Of a stretch of DNA of 64,000 bases, positions 1 through 8,019 are shown piece by piece. A program made the position numbers and the translations under genes. Every line of letters starts with the position of its first letter. Position 1 is the stretch's first letter. The DNA lies in assembly GCA_029203125.1 (NCBI GenBank), contig CP119317.1, positions 248,001 through 312,000 on the forward strand, read 5' to 3'. The notes beneath the pieces were generated by a model. That model was not told the DNA's origin. It searched no databases and saw only the letters and a list, made by a program, of their open reading frames with translations. Origin of the DNA: Candidatus Cohnella colombiensis. Lineage in GTDB: Bacteria; Bacillota; Bacilli; Paenibacillales; Paenibacillaceae.

Positions 1-196
1 CGCGAAAGAAGTCATTGCGGGTTTCGAATGGCCATGCGACCCCGATTTTAATATCTTCAGAGCTACGGTTCAACGCTTGTGCGCGTTCTTCTAGCGGACT
101 TCTCTGTGAAGTACAGCTAGTTAACAGGCAGACGACCATGACAACTACAGCAAGTTTGCTTCCGTGTGTCGACAGGAAACTCCAACATTTTCTCAA
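1..196 (-). CDS. Lipoprotein, N-terminal fragment (probable ABC-type ligand-binding protein)
   Basis: Reading the minus strand from a TTG at 196-194, with an AGAAGGGG ribosome binding site about 9 nt upstream, gives a basic N-terminus (MRKCW...), a hydrophobic stretch, and a lipobox-like CLLTSC-TSQ. The mature part begins about residue 30 and runs off the window edge in a segment reading IKIGVAWPFETRND. A lipid-modified cysteine followed by a KIGVAxP-type first beta strand fits a type-1 periplasmic binding protein (branched-chain amino acid-like). That assignment is inference from about 30 residues. The gene is divergent from the response regulator that starts near 405. The frame and the lipoprotein signal are well supported; the family is not. 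Confidence 0.6.
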   Translation of the reverse strand, partial: MRKCWSFLSTHGSKLAVVVMVVCLLTSCTSQRSPLEERAQALNRSSEDIKIGVAWPFETRNDFFR

Positions 197-404
197 TGAG
201 AGACGCCCCTTCTATCCTTATTCGTGCTTTTACAGCATGAGTTAAAATAATTGTAGGTCTCTCCGACTAGTAGGGGCAATCAATTCGACTTCAAGTCTGG
301 TTCAAATTTAGTTCAAGTTTATTGAGAGTGTCGAAATATGTTTTGCAAAATGTTGTAAATTCTACTACCCTTAGAAGAAGATGGGGAAAGGGGCGCTTCG
401 TACG

Positions 405-1100
405 GTGAAGACAATTTTAGTTGTCGATGACGACAGAGAGATCAATGAACTGGTTCACATGTCCTTAAGTAGAGAAGGCTATCGTGTCGTCTCTGCATAC
501 CATGGCATGGATGTGCTACCGCTTGTTGCAGAGCATAATCCAGATTTGATTGTATTGGATGTCCTGCTTCCGGGAATGGACGGATTCGAGATCTGTCGTG
601 AGCTAAGACGTACGAGTGACATTCCGATCCTATTTGCGAGTTGTAAAAATGAAGATATTGATAAGGTGCTTGGACTGGGGTTAGGTGGAGACGATTACAT
701 TGCGAAGCCGTTCAGCCCTGTCGAGCTTGTCGCGAGAGTGAAGGCTCACCTGAGAAGAAGTGCGTTGAGAAGTAAAGACGTCGACGACCAAAGCGCGATT
801 TTGAAATATCCGGGGCTCACGATTGATCCGATCACGCATACAGTATTAGTTGAGGAATCCGCTGTCGCGCTATCGGCCAAAGAATTCAAACTGTTATTTC
901 AGCTTGCTAAAAATCCAAACCGCATCTACAAAAATGATCAACTGTTCAGTCTTCTGTGGGACGAGCAGTTGATTGGAGATCCGCACACTGTAATGGTTCA
1001 TGTCTATAATCTCCGTAAGAAAATAGAAAGCAACCCCGCGAAGCCGAGATACATTCTGACGATTCGCGGGGTAGGCTATAAGTTTAACCATGCTCCGTAA
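405..1100 (+). CDS. OmpR/PhoB-family response regulator (orphan)
   Basis: The protein has an N-terminal receiver domain followed by a winged-helix DNA-binding domain, about 231 residues, normal for the OmpR family. The acidic pocket DDD follows ILVV, the phospho-acceptor Asp is in LIVLDVLLPG, and the conserved Lys is in AKPF. The C-terminal half shows the Trans_reg_C pattern (LSAKEFKLL ... VMVHVYNLRKKIE ... RGVGYKF). I prefer the GTG at 405, which gives MKTILVVDDD and has AAAGGGG 11 nt upstream. The in-frame ATG at 381 has only a weak site. No histidine kinase is adjacent: the next gene is a convergent AraC regulator, so the partner and signal are unknown. The sequence resembles regulators paired with cell-envelope-sensing kinases, but this is only a similarity. 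Confidence 0.9.
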   Translation: MKTILVVDDDREINELVHMSLSREGYRVVSAYHGMDVLPLVAEHNPDLIVLDVLLPGMDGFEICRELRRTSDIPILFASCKNEDIDKVLGLGLGGDDYIAKPFSPVELVARVKAHLRRSALRSKDVDDQSAILKYPGLTIDPITHTVLVEESAVALSAKEFKLLFQLAKNPNRIYKNDQLFSLLWDEQLIGDPHTVMVHVYNLRKKIESNPAKPRYILTIRGVGYKFNHAP

Positions 1101-1147
1101 GCAAAAACGACTTTGGCGTCCTTGGACGCTGAAGTAGCTTTGCGTAG

Positions 1148-1190
1148 ACATATCAGATAAGTATAGAAAATTATATACTTTCTGATATGT
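1148..1190. terminator. Inverted repeat between convergent genes
   Basis: The arms ACATATCAG..TAAGTATA and TATACTT.TCTGATATGT pair almost completely around an AT-rich loop. The element sits between the response regulator stop at 1100 and the convergent AraC stop at 1208. It lacks a clear T run, so a bidirectional terminator is likely but not proven. A smaller GCGTCC/GGACGC hairpin lies just upstream (about 1116-1131). Confidence 0.5.
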
Positions 1191-1207
1191 TAAGAAAGAA
1201 GTTCACC

Positions 1208-2089
1208 TTATCCTTTCAACTGACTTCGATACCTACTAGGTGACACCCCTATGATTTTCTTAAACATTCTAGAAAAGTAATAAGGGTCCTTGAATCCGAG
1301 AGAGTGGCATATTTCTTTGATGCTGAGCTCGGTTAAATCCAATAACTGTGCGGCGCGCTGAATTTTCATCCGATGGTAATAATCAATAGGGGCAAAGCCG
1401 GTAGACAGCTTGAACAGTGCATTGAGGTGCTGCTTGGACACCTGCGTGTGAGTTGTTAGTTCCTCTAATGTGAGTGATTGCGCAAGCTGCTCCCTCATAT
1501 ACTGGATAGCTTGTTCGATATATTGCTGCTGACGTTCTTCTTGCTTACGGCTGGGATTGAGTCCCAGCAGACTTAGCAAATAACGAACGGTTTGGGATAC
1601 GTGTACATGGTGGGGGATGGAATAGGGCTTCGTTAGTAAAATGTCATAGCATTGATGAAATAAAGTTACGAATTTCTCTTCATCGCCTGCTGATAGCTGC
1701 ATCGGGTTGTCCAGTAGGTTCAGTGAATGGAGGAAAGCTGCGGATGCATCGCCGCTCAGATGAAACCAGAATATACTCCAGGGGTCGTTGAGATCTGCAC
1801 CGTAACAATGAGGAATTCCAGCAGGCAGGATGACCATTGTACGCTCGGTTAGGCGTAACGGCTGTTTCTGGTCAATCGTCACTGTACCTTCTCCACCTAT
1901 ACAATAAATGAGGATGTGCGAGTCACATCCTTCTTTGCGTTCTCTGAAGTGGTTCATCGCACGTGGGTAATAGCCAATGTCTGTAATGAACAAAGGTGAG
2001 ATTAGCGGATGAAGGATAATCTCATTCAGAATATAGGGGGGCAACACTACAATTTTCTCCGATTGAAAACCATCAGCCTTTCTCACCAT
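1208..2089 (-). CDS. AraC-family transcriptional regulator
   Basis: The N-terminal half has the cupin-like AraC ligand-binding pattern (histidine- and glycine-rich strands such as CIGGEGTVTID, then ILPAGIPHCYGA). The C-terminal ~100 residues hold the two helix-turn-helix motifs: LTLEELTTHTQVSKQHLNALF and the signature IKEICHSLGFKDPYYFSRMFKK. I chose the ATG at 2089, preceded by GAGAGG about 13 nt away; the TTG at 2110 in the same frame has no ribosome site. The gene is divergent from the DUF5107 and GH35 genes, so it probably senses a galactoside or oligosaccharide and controls that pair. An inverted repeat at 2202-2220 is a candidate operator. Confidence 0.88.
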   Translation of the reverse strand: MVRKADGFQSEKIVVLPPYILNEIILHPLISPLFITDIGYYPRAMNHFRERKEGCDSHILIYCIGGEGTVTIDQKQPLRLTERTMVILPAGIPHCYGADLNDPWSIFWFHLSGDASAAFLHSLNLLDNPMQLSAGDEEKFVTLFHQCYDILLTKPYSIPHHVHVSQTVRYLLSLLGLNPSRKQEERQQQYIEQAIQYMREQLAQSLTLEELTTHTQVSKQHLNALFKLSTGFAPIDYYHRMKIQRAAQLLDLTELSIKEICHSLGFKDPYYFSRMFKKIIGVSPSRYRSQLKG

Positions 2090-2201
2090 TACGAGTCGCC
2101 AGCCTCTCAACTATTTTTCTAAATCGTATATTAAAATCAGAATATCGTCCATCATAAACAGGATATTGTGAATTGTTGGAAGGACTGCTCTCAGGTAATG
2201 T

Positions 2202-2220
2202 TGTCTTAAGTCATAAGACA
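2202..2220. promoter_or_regulatory. Candidate operator in the divergent AraC/DUF5107 region
   Basis: TGTCTTA and TAAGACA form perfect 7-nt arms separated by five bases, about 20 nt before the DUF5107 start codon. The position could act as a repressor/activator site or as an mRNA hairpin close to the ribosome site. No regulator has been matched to it; the neighbouring AraC protein is the obvious candidate, by inference only. Confidence 0.4.
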
Positions 2221-2240
2221 TCTAACAGGGAGTGAGCTCA

Positions 2241-5200
2241 TTGTCTAGGTTCCAGGGAAAAGCCCGTGTGTGGGAAGAACAAGTGGAAATTCCGACATAC
2301 GAAGCCGGCAAGCCGGACAAAAATCCAATGTTTCTCGATAAGCGCGTGTATCAAGGGAGTTCAGGGCGTGTGTATCCTCATCCTGTCATCGATAAGATTG
2401 AAGATGCACGTACAATGAAGACTTACCGCATGATGATCTTGGAAAATACTTATTTACGGATCGAGATTATGCCAGAGCTTGGCGGTCGAATTTATCGAGC
2501 GGTGGACAAGACGAACAATTATGACTTCGTGTACTACAACAGAGTCATTAAGCCAGCGTTAGTGGGACTTGCAGGACCTTGGATTTCTGGAGGGATTGAA
2601 TTTAATTGGCCACAGCACCATCGTCCAAACACGTATGGACCAGTCGAATGCAAGCTGGAGGAACATGATGACGGTCGTGCAACGGTATGGGTGAGCGAAA
2701 TCGATCGCATGTATGGAACGAAGATGACGGCAGCATTTACGCTCTACCCGGACAAGGCTTATTTGGAGATCGATGCGCAGCTCTATAATCGCACAGCTCA
2801 GCCACAGACGTTCCTTTGGTGGGCGAATCCGGCAGTTGCTGTCAACGAGCATACACAGTCGGTATTTCCACCCGATGTGACGGCGGTATTCGATCATGGG
2901 AAGCGGGACGTCTCGAAATTCCCAATCGCGACAGGCACTTATTATAAGATGGATTATTCAGCTGGTGTGGACATCTCGCGGTATAAGAACATTCCAGTGC
3001 CTACATCTTATATGGCGTACAAGTCTGACTTTAATTTCGTGGGAGGCTATGATCACGGAGTAAAGGCTGGACTCCTTCATGTGGCGAATCGACATATTTC
3101 ACCTGGGAAGAAGCAATGGACGTGGGGGAATGGGCATTTCGGTCAAGCTTGGGATCGTAATTTAACAGATGAAGATGGTCCATACATTGAGCTGATGACA
3201 GGCGTATATACAGATAATCAGCCAGACTTCGCGTGGCTTCAGCCCTATGAGACGAAGGCCTTCAAGCAGTATTTTATGCCGTATAAGGATATTGGAGCAG
3301 TGAAAAATGCATCGATTGAAGCGACTGTTAATTTAGAGGTGGACAATGCTCAAGCGACAGTTCAAGTGTATGCAACGTCGCTATTCGAACGTGCAACAGT
3401 GGAGCTTGCGAGCAAGCAGAAGAGCTATTGGAAGGAGGTTGTTTCGCTTTCTCCTGAGTTGACTTTTACTGCTACTGTGCCATTAACGGCGGGTGTTGAA
3501 GCACATCAGCTTGCCGTGACGGTTAGTGATAAATCTGGTCGGATACTAGTGAGCTATCAGCCGAGCCAGCCTTCGATTGAGCAAGTGCCTGATGCAGCGA
3601 AGCCACTTCCTGAGCCGGAACAGCTACTGACGATTGAGGAGCTCTACTTAGCGGGGCTTCATCTGGAGCAGTATCGTCACGCAACGTTTGAACCGGAGGT
3701 CTATTATTTGGAGGGGCTGAAACGTGATAAGGGTGACGTTCGGATTAATGTTGCTTACGGGACGTTGCTACTGCGACGGGGACTGCTTCAAGAGAGTGAA
3801 GCATATTTCCGGACAGCGATTGAGCGGCTAACATGTCGGAATCCCAATCCTTATGATAGCGAAGCCTATTATCAATTAGGGGTTACATTGAAGCTACAAG
3901 GACGCGAAGACGAAGCGTTCACAGCGTTATATAAAGCGGTATGGTCCGCAGCTTGGCAAGATAGTGGCTATTTCGTGCTGGCGCAGATTGCTGCAGGAAG
4001 AGGCTCATTCGAGGAAGCTTTAGAGCTGATTGAGCGTTCACTTAGCCGCAACACGCACAATTATAAAGCGCGTCATCTTAAGTCGGCGATTCTCCGAAAG
4101 CTTGGTCGATTGGAGGAAGCTATAAATTGGAGTCGAGAGACGATCGGGATGGATATAGCCGACTTCGGTGCGCATCAGGAACTACGACTTGCGTTGCAAG
4201 CATCAGGAGATGCTGCGCAAGCGGAACAAGTATGCGAGCTATTGAAAGGATTGCTAAGAGGAGATGCCCATAACATTATTGCGCTTGCTTCGGACTATGA
4301 GGGTGCAGGTCTTTATGAAGAAGCAATCAATGGGTTGCAAGTAGCTGTACATGACGGTTTAGTGTATCCGATGGTTCATTACACACTGGGCTATCTACAC
4401 GGCAAGCTTAGACAAGAACAACAGGCGCTGCAAAGCTTAAAGCATGGCAGCTTAGCGAAGTCTGATTATTGCTTCCCCAATACATTGTTTGACCTCGCAG
4501 TACTCAAATATGCGATCGATAAGCAAGCTGAAGATGCGAAGGCACATTATTATATTGGCAATCTACTCTATGATAAGAAGCGTCCGCTTGAAGCTCTAGC
4601 ACATTGGGAGACTTCTGCTGAGCTTGATCCTAGCTTTGCGACCGTACATCGTAATTTGGCATTAGCTTACTTCAATAAATTGAATGAGCCAGAGAAAGCG
4701 TGCGTTGCGCTCGATCGTGCATTTGCTTGCGACTCTACCGATGCGCGTGTGTTCTATGAACGAGATCAATTAGCGAAGAAGTTAGGTGTATCTCCTGACG
4801 AACGGCTTGCGAGATTGGAGCAGCATGTAGAACTGATTAGGGCAAGGGATGATCTTTATTTGGAATATGTCACCTTGCACAATGTGTTGAAGCGCCATAC
4901 GACTGCGATTGAACTCATTATGGAACGCGTGTTTCATCCGTGGGAAGGTGGCGAAGGCAAAATTCCTGCGCAATACATCTTGGCTAATGTGGAGTTAGGT
5001 AAGCAACTGTTGCGACAGCGGCAATATGAAGACGCCATCGACCATCTTCACCAAGCGCTTCAATATCCCGACAATATCGGTGAGGGCAAGCTGTTGGGTG
5101 CGCAGGAGAACGATATTTTCTACTATATGGGTTGTGCATTTGAGGGGATGGGGCAGGATGAGCAGGCAATAAATTGCTTTGTAGTAGCTTCGAAAGGACT

Positions 5201-5567
5201 AGATCAACCCACAAGTGCGATGTATTATAACGATCAACCACCGGAGCAAATTTTCTATCAAGGGTTAGCGTGGAAGAAGCTGCATAATGATCGCGAAGCG
5301 AATCGTAGATTTCATAAGCTAATCGACTACGCGGAAAAGCACCTATTCGACAAGGTGAAGATTGACTACTTTGCGGTATCGTTACCTGATTTTCTTGTGT
5401 TCGAGGATGATCTTGATCGCAGGAATGAAATCCATTGTAGATTTATGAGAGGGTTAGGCTTACTAGGTTTAGGCAAGGTCGCCGAAGCGAAACAGGAGCT
5501 GGAGCAAGTTCTTCGTTTGGACGGTCATCACCAAGGTGCACAAATTCATTTGGAGCTACAACTATAA
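2241..5567 (+). CDS. DUF5107-domain protein with TPR repeats
   Basis: This is a ~1108-residue cytosolic-type protein (no signal peptide or membrane segment). The first ~350 residues match the DUF5107 type, a galactose-mutarotase-like beta-sandwich often tied to glycoside utilisation: IEIMPELGGRIYRAVDKT, GPWISGGIEFNWPQHH and a WAN/VNEHTQ region. From about residue 460 onward the chain is helical with many TPR units (for example AYYQLGVTLKLQGREDEA and AHYYIGNLLYDKKRPLEAL). The TTG at 2241 is preferred because GGGAG lies 8 nt upstream; the GTG at 2232 is too close to that site. It is 14 nt upstream of the GH35 gene and clearly co-transcribed. The likely role is handling or epimerising sugars released by the partner glycosidase; the biochemical activity of the family is not firmly known to me. 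Confidence 0.85.
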   Translation: MSRFQGKARVWEEQVEIPTYEAGKPDKNPMFLDKRVYQGSSGRVYPHPVIDKIEDARTMKTYRMMILENTYLRIEIMPELGGRIYRAVDKTNNYDFVYYNRVIKPALVGLAGPWISGGIEFNWPQHHRPNTYGPVECKLEEHDDGRATVWVSEIDRMYGTKMTAAFTLYPDKAYLEIDAQLYNRTAQPQTFLWWANPAVAVNEHTQSVFPPDVTAVFDHGKRDVSKFPIATGTYYKMDYSAGVDISRYKNIPVPTSYMAYKSDFNFVGGYDHGVKAGLLHVANRHISPGKKQWTWGNGHFGQAWDRNLTDEDGPYIELMTGVYTDNQPDFAWLQPYETKAFKQYFMPYKDIGAVKNASIEATVNLEVDNAQATVQVYATSLFERATVELASKQKSYWKEVVSLSPELTFTATVPLTAGVEAHQLAVTVSDKSGRILVSYQPSQPSIEQVPDAAKPLPEPEQLLTIEELYLAGLHLEQYRHATFEPEVYYLEGLKRDKGDVRINVAYGTLLLRRGLLQESEAYFRTAIERLTCRNPNPYDSEAYYQLGVTLKLQGREDEAFTALYKAVWSAAWQDSGYFVLAQIAAGRGSFEEALELIERSLSRNTHNYKARHLKSAILRKLGRLEEAINWSRETIGMDIADFGAHQELRLALQASGDAAQAEQVCELLKGLLRGDAHNIIALASDYEGAGLYEEAINGLQVAVHDGLVYPMVHYTLGYLHGKLRQEQQALQSLKHGSLAKSDYCFPNTLFDLAVLKYAIDKQAEDAKAHYYIGNLLYDKKRPLEALAHWETSAELDPSFATVHRNLALAYFNKLNEPEKACVALDRAFACDSTDARVFYERDQLAKKLGVSPDERLARLEQHVELIRARDDLYLEYVTLHNVLKRHTTAIELIMERVFHPWEGGEGKIPAQYILANVELGKQLLRQRQYEDAIDHLHQALQYPDNIGEGKLLGAQENDIFYYMGCAFEGMGQDEQAINCFVVASKGLDQPTSAMYYNDQPPEQIFYQGLAWKKLHNDREANRRFHKLIDYAEKHLFDKVKIDYFAVSLPDFLVFEDDLDRRNEIHCRFMRGLGLLGLGKVAEAKQELEQVLRLDGHHQGAQIHLELQL

Positions 5568-5581
5568 TAGGGGGACTCAAT

Positions 5582-7921
5582 ATGTCAATCCATTCGTTAC
5601 AGCTTAATGCGGGGAATAAGGAGATCAAACCAGGTAAGCTAGCGCGTAATTCAGGCGGTAACCCACTAGGAGAAACCTATGGCTTTACTAATTTCTATAT
5701 GACTCGCAATGGAGCACCCATTATACCCGTTGTCGGTGAATTTCACTTCTCCAGGTTCTCTTATTTACAGTGGGAGGAAGAGCTGCTCAAGATGAAGGCA
5801 GGAGGCGTTCATGTCATTGCCACCTATGTGTTCTGGATTTTTCACGAGGAGGAAGAAGGAGTCTTCGATTGGAGTGGAAGCCGTAACCTCAGACATTTCA
5901 TAGATTTATGCGCAAAGGTTCAGTTGCCCCTCATATTGCGAATTGGACCGTTCTGTCATGGAGAAGTTCGTAATGGTGGCATACCGGATTGGGTGTTCAG
6001 CAAGCCGCTGGAAATCCGTTCGAATGATCCGACCTACCTTCAATATGCGAAACGATTATATCGTCAAATTGCTAAGCAGGTTAAGGGGACATTTTATCGG
6101 GAAGGCGGGCCAGTTATCGGAGTGCAGTTGGAAAATGAGTACATGCACTGCGGTGCACCCAATGATGCATGGGGATATAAGTCAGGTGTATATTTATCAT
6201 CGGGTAACGGTGGAAACGACCACTTGGCAGAGCTGCGCCATCTTGCAGAAGAGGCGGGTATTCGTCCAATGTTCTTCTCTGCTACTGCTTGGGGGGGAGC
6301 TGCTGTACTCGAAACGGATACATTGCCGATGTTGGCGGGATATGCGTATACGCCATGGATTCCGAATCAACCACCGAGTGGTGAATATATTTACCGCGAC
6401 TTGCATGTAAATCCTGCCGAGCCTGTTAATTATGACACACTAGAATACCCTGTGGCGTATTGCGAGATGGCAGGCGGTATGCAGGTAAGCTATCATGCGC
6501 GTCCTTGGGTGAGTGCAGACAGTGTAGAAGCGATGTCGCTAGTGAAGCTTGCAAGCGGGAGCAACCTATTAGGCTATTACATGTATCATGGCGGTTCCAA
6601 TCCTGTTGGGAAGCATGGATATTTGAATGAGTCTGCACTGCCAAAAATTACGTACGACTATCAATCACCGTTAGGTGAGTTCGGTCATGTCGCACCTTCA
6701 TACCATCGTATCCGGTCGCTGTCGTTATTTCTTGAAGCCTATGGCGAATGGCTTGCTCCAATGGGGACACAATTGCCTGAAGGACAAAGTACGATAGATC
6801 CGACCGATACAGATTCACTTCGGTGGTGCGTTCGTCATCGCGACGGGGCAGGCTTCCTCTTCCTCAATAACTTTCAAGATCATGTGGACATGCCTGACCG
6901 CGAATCATTGCAATTTAAGCTTCAAACGTCTAAAGGCGAGGTCGCCTTTCCATATCAAGGCACAATCGGTTTGAAAAGCGGAGCGAGCGCAGTATTCCCA
7001 TTCAACCTCAACATCGATGGCGTTGAGATCGTATCCGCGACCGTGCAACCATTGACACGGTTCAAGGTAGCAGATCAGGCTGTACTCGTATTTTATGCGC
7101 ATGAAGGATTGAAGCCGGAGCTCCTATTCCATTGCGATCAGGTTGTAAATGTGAGTACGGATGCAGGGGATGTTCGCCAAGAGGGTGAAGTATGGATCGT
7201 ACACCCTGTTGCAGGCAAGGAGTATTCTATCTCGCTTGAGCTAGTAGGCGGACAAAAGGCACTCGTTCTAGTATTGACGCGAGAAGAGGCGCTGCAGACA
7301 TATCGTTTCTCCCTATGGGGTGAGGAGCGCTTGTTCATCAGTAATAGCGATCTTTATCAGCAAGGCGAGCAGCTAATAACGGCATCTAAGGGAAATGAAC
7401 TATGGGAAGTGTATATGTACCCTGCGAGTGAGCTTGAGCTCGGTGTGCAGGTCGGGTCTTGTTCAAGTGGACAAGCCGGAGTATTCCAAAGGTATGAATT
7501 GAAGGTAGATTCGTACGTACCGAGTGTGGATATTCGTATGCCATCCGAGCGTAGTGCGATGCTCACGGTGGATACAGAGTGGCCAGATACAGTAAGAGAT
7601 GTCTTCCTTCATATCTCTTATGATGGAGATGTTGCTGCGGCGTATGTTGGCAATCAGATGATTACAGACCATATTCACTACGGGGATACGTGGCGGATCG
7701 GACTGCAAGCGTTCCAGCTAGAGCTTATTGATCGTGAGCTACATCTGTCCATTACGCCTCTTCGTAAAGGGACGACGCATACTTTCGTCAATCAGGCATT
7801 TGTTGAGCGGTTTGATGGTGTGGAGATTGCTGCGTTCCATCAGATTAAGGCTGTTCCACATTATGTGGTGGCACTTTATCGCTCCAATATAGGGGTAAAA
7901 GAGCAAATTTCAATAATCTAA
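5582..7921 (+). CDS. GH35-family beta-galactosidase
   Basis: A 779-residue protein with a GH35 TIM barrel at residues ~35-390. The N-terminal strand has PVVGEFHFSRFSYLQWEEEL, then GGVHVIATYVFWIFHEEEEG and LRIGPFCHGEVRNGGIPDW, all typical of the family. The acid/base is Glu186 in QLENEY and the probable nucleophile is Glu295 in AYCEMAGG. The C-terminal ~380 residues are beta-rich. There is no signal peptide, so it should act in the cytoplasm on imported galactosides. A GGGGG ribosome site is 7 nt before the ATG. Together with the upstream DUF5107 gene and the downstream secreted galactanase it suggests a beta-galactan or arabinogalactan route; exact linkage specificity cannot be read from sequence. 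Confidence 0.88.
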   Translation: MSIHSLQLNAGNKEIKPGKLARNSGGNPLGETYGFTNFYMTRNGAPIIPVVGEFHFSRFSYLQWEEELLKMKAGGVHVIATYVFWIFHEEEEGVFDWSGSRNLRHFIDLCAKVQLPLILRIGPFCHGEVRNGGIPDWVFSKPLEIRSNDPTYLQYAKRLYRQIAKQVKGTFYREGGPVIGVQLENEYMHCGAPNDAWGYKSGVYLSSGNGGNDHLAELRHLAEEAGIRPMFFSATAWGGAAVLETDTLPMLAGYAYTPWIPNQPPSGEYIYRDLHVNPAEPVNYDTLEYPVAYCEMAGGMQVSYHARPWVSADSVEAMSLVKLASGSNLLGYYMYHGGSNPVGKHGYLNESALPKITYDYQSPLGEFGHVAPSYHRIRSLSLFLEAYGEWLAPMGTQLPEGQSTIDPTDTDSLRWCVRHRDGAGFLFLNNFQDHVDMPDRESLQFKLQTSKGEVAFPYQGTIGLKSGASAVFPFNLNIDGVEIVSATVQPLTRFKVADQAVLVFYAHEGLKPELLFHCDQVVNVSTDAGDVRQEGEVWIVHPVAGKEYSISLELVGGQKALVLVLTREEALQTYRFSLWGEERLFISNSDLYQQGEQLITASKGNELWEVYMYPASELELGVQVGSCSSGQAGVFQRYELKVDSYVPSVDIRMPSERSAMLTVDTEWPDTVRDVFLHISYDGDVAAAYVGNQMITDHIHYGDTWRIGLQAFQLELIDRELHLSITPLRKGTTHTFVNQAFVERFDGVEIAAFHQIKAVPHYVVALYRSNIGVKEQISII

Positions 7922-7978
7922 CCAAGAAGAAAGTGATATTGGCTAATTATCACAGTAGTTTCCTCCTTCCATAATAGG

Positions 7979-7992
7979 TGTAAGCGTATTCA
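7979..7992 (+). promoter_or_regulatory. cre-like site upstream of the GH53 gene
   Basis: TGTAAGCGTATTCA matches the relaxed cre consensus TGNAANCGNWWNCA at every position. It lies 27 nt before the GTG start of the galactanase, a position expected to repress transcription under CcpA when preferred sugars are present. Confidence 0.6.
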
Positions 7993-8019
7993 ATAACTAT
8001 TTATTGGGGAGGTTAGAAC

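Noticed and set aside
894..1151. 85-residue minus-strand frame under the response regulator
   Set aside because: Antisense to the DNA-binding domain, without ribosome site or family features.
5943..6410. 155-residue plus-strand frame inside the GH35 gene
   Set aside because: It is out of frame within a clear catalytic domain, with atypical composition and no ribosome site.
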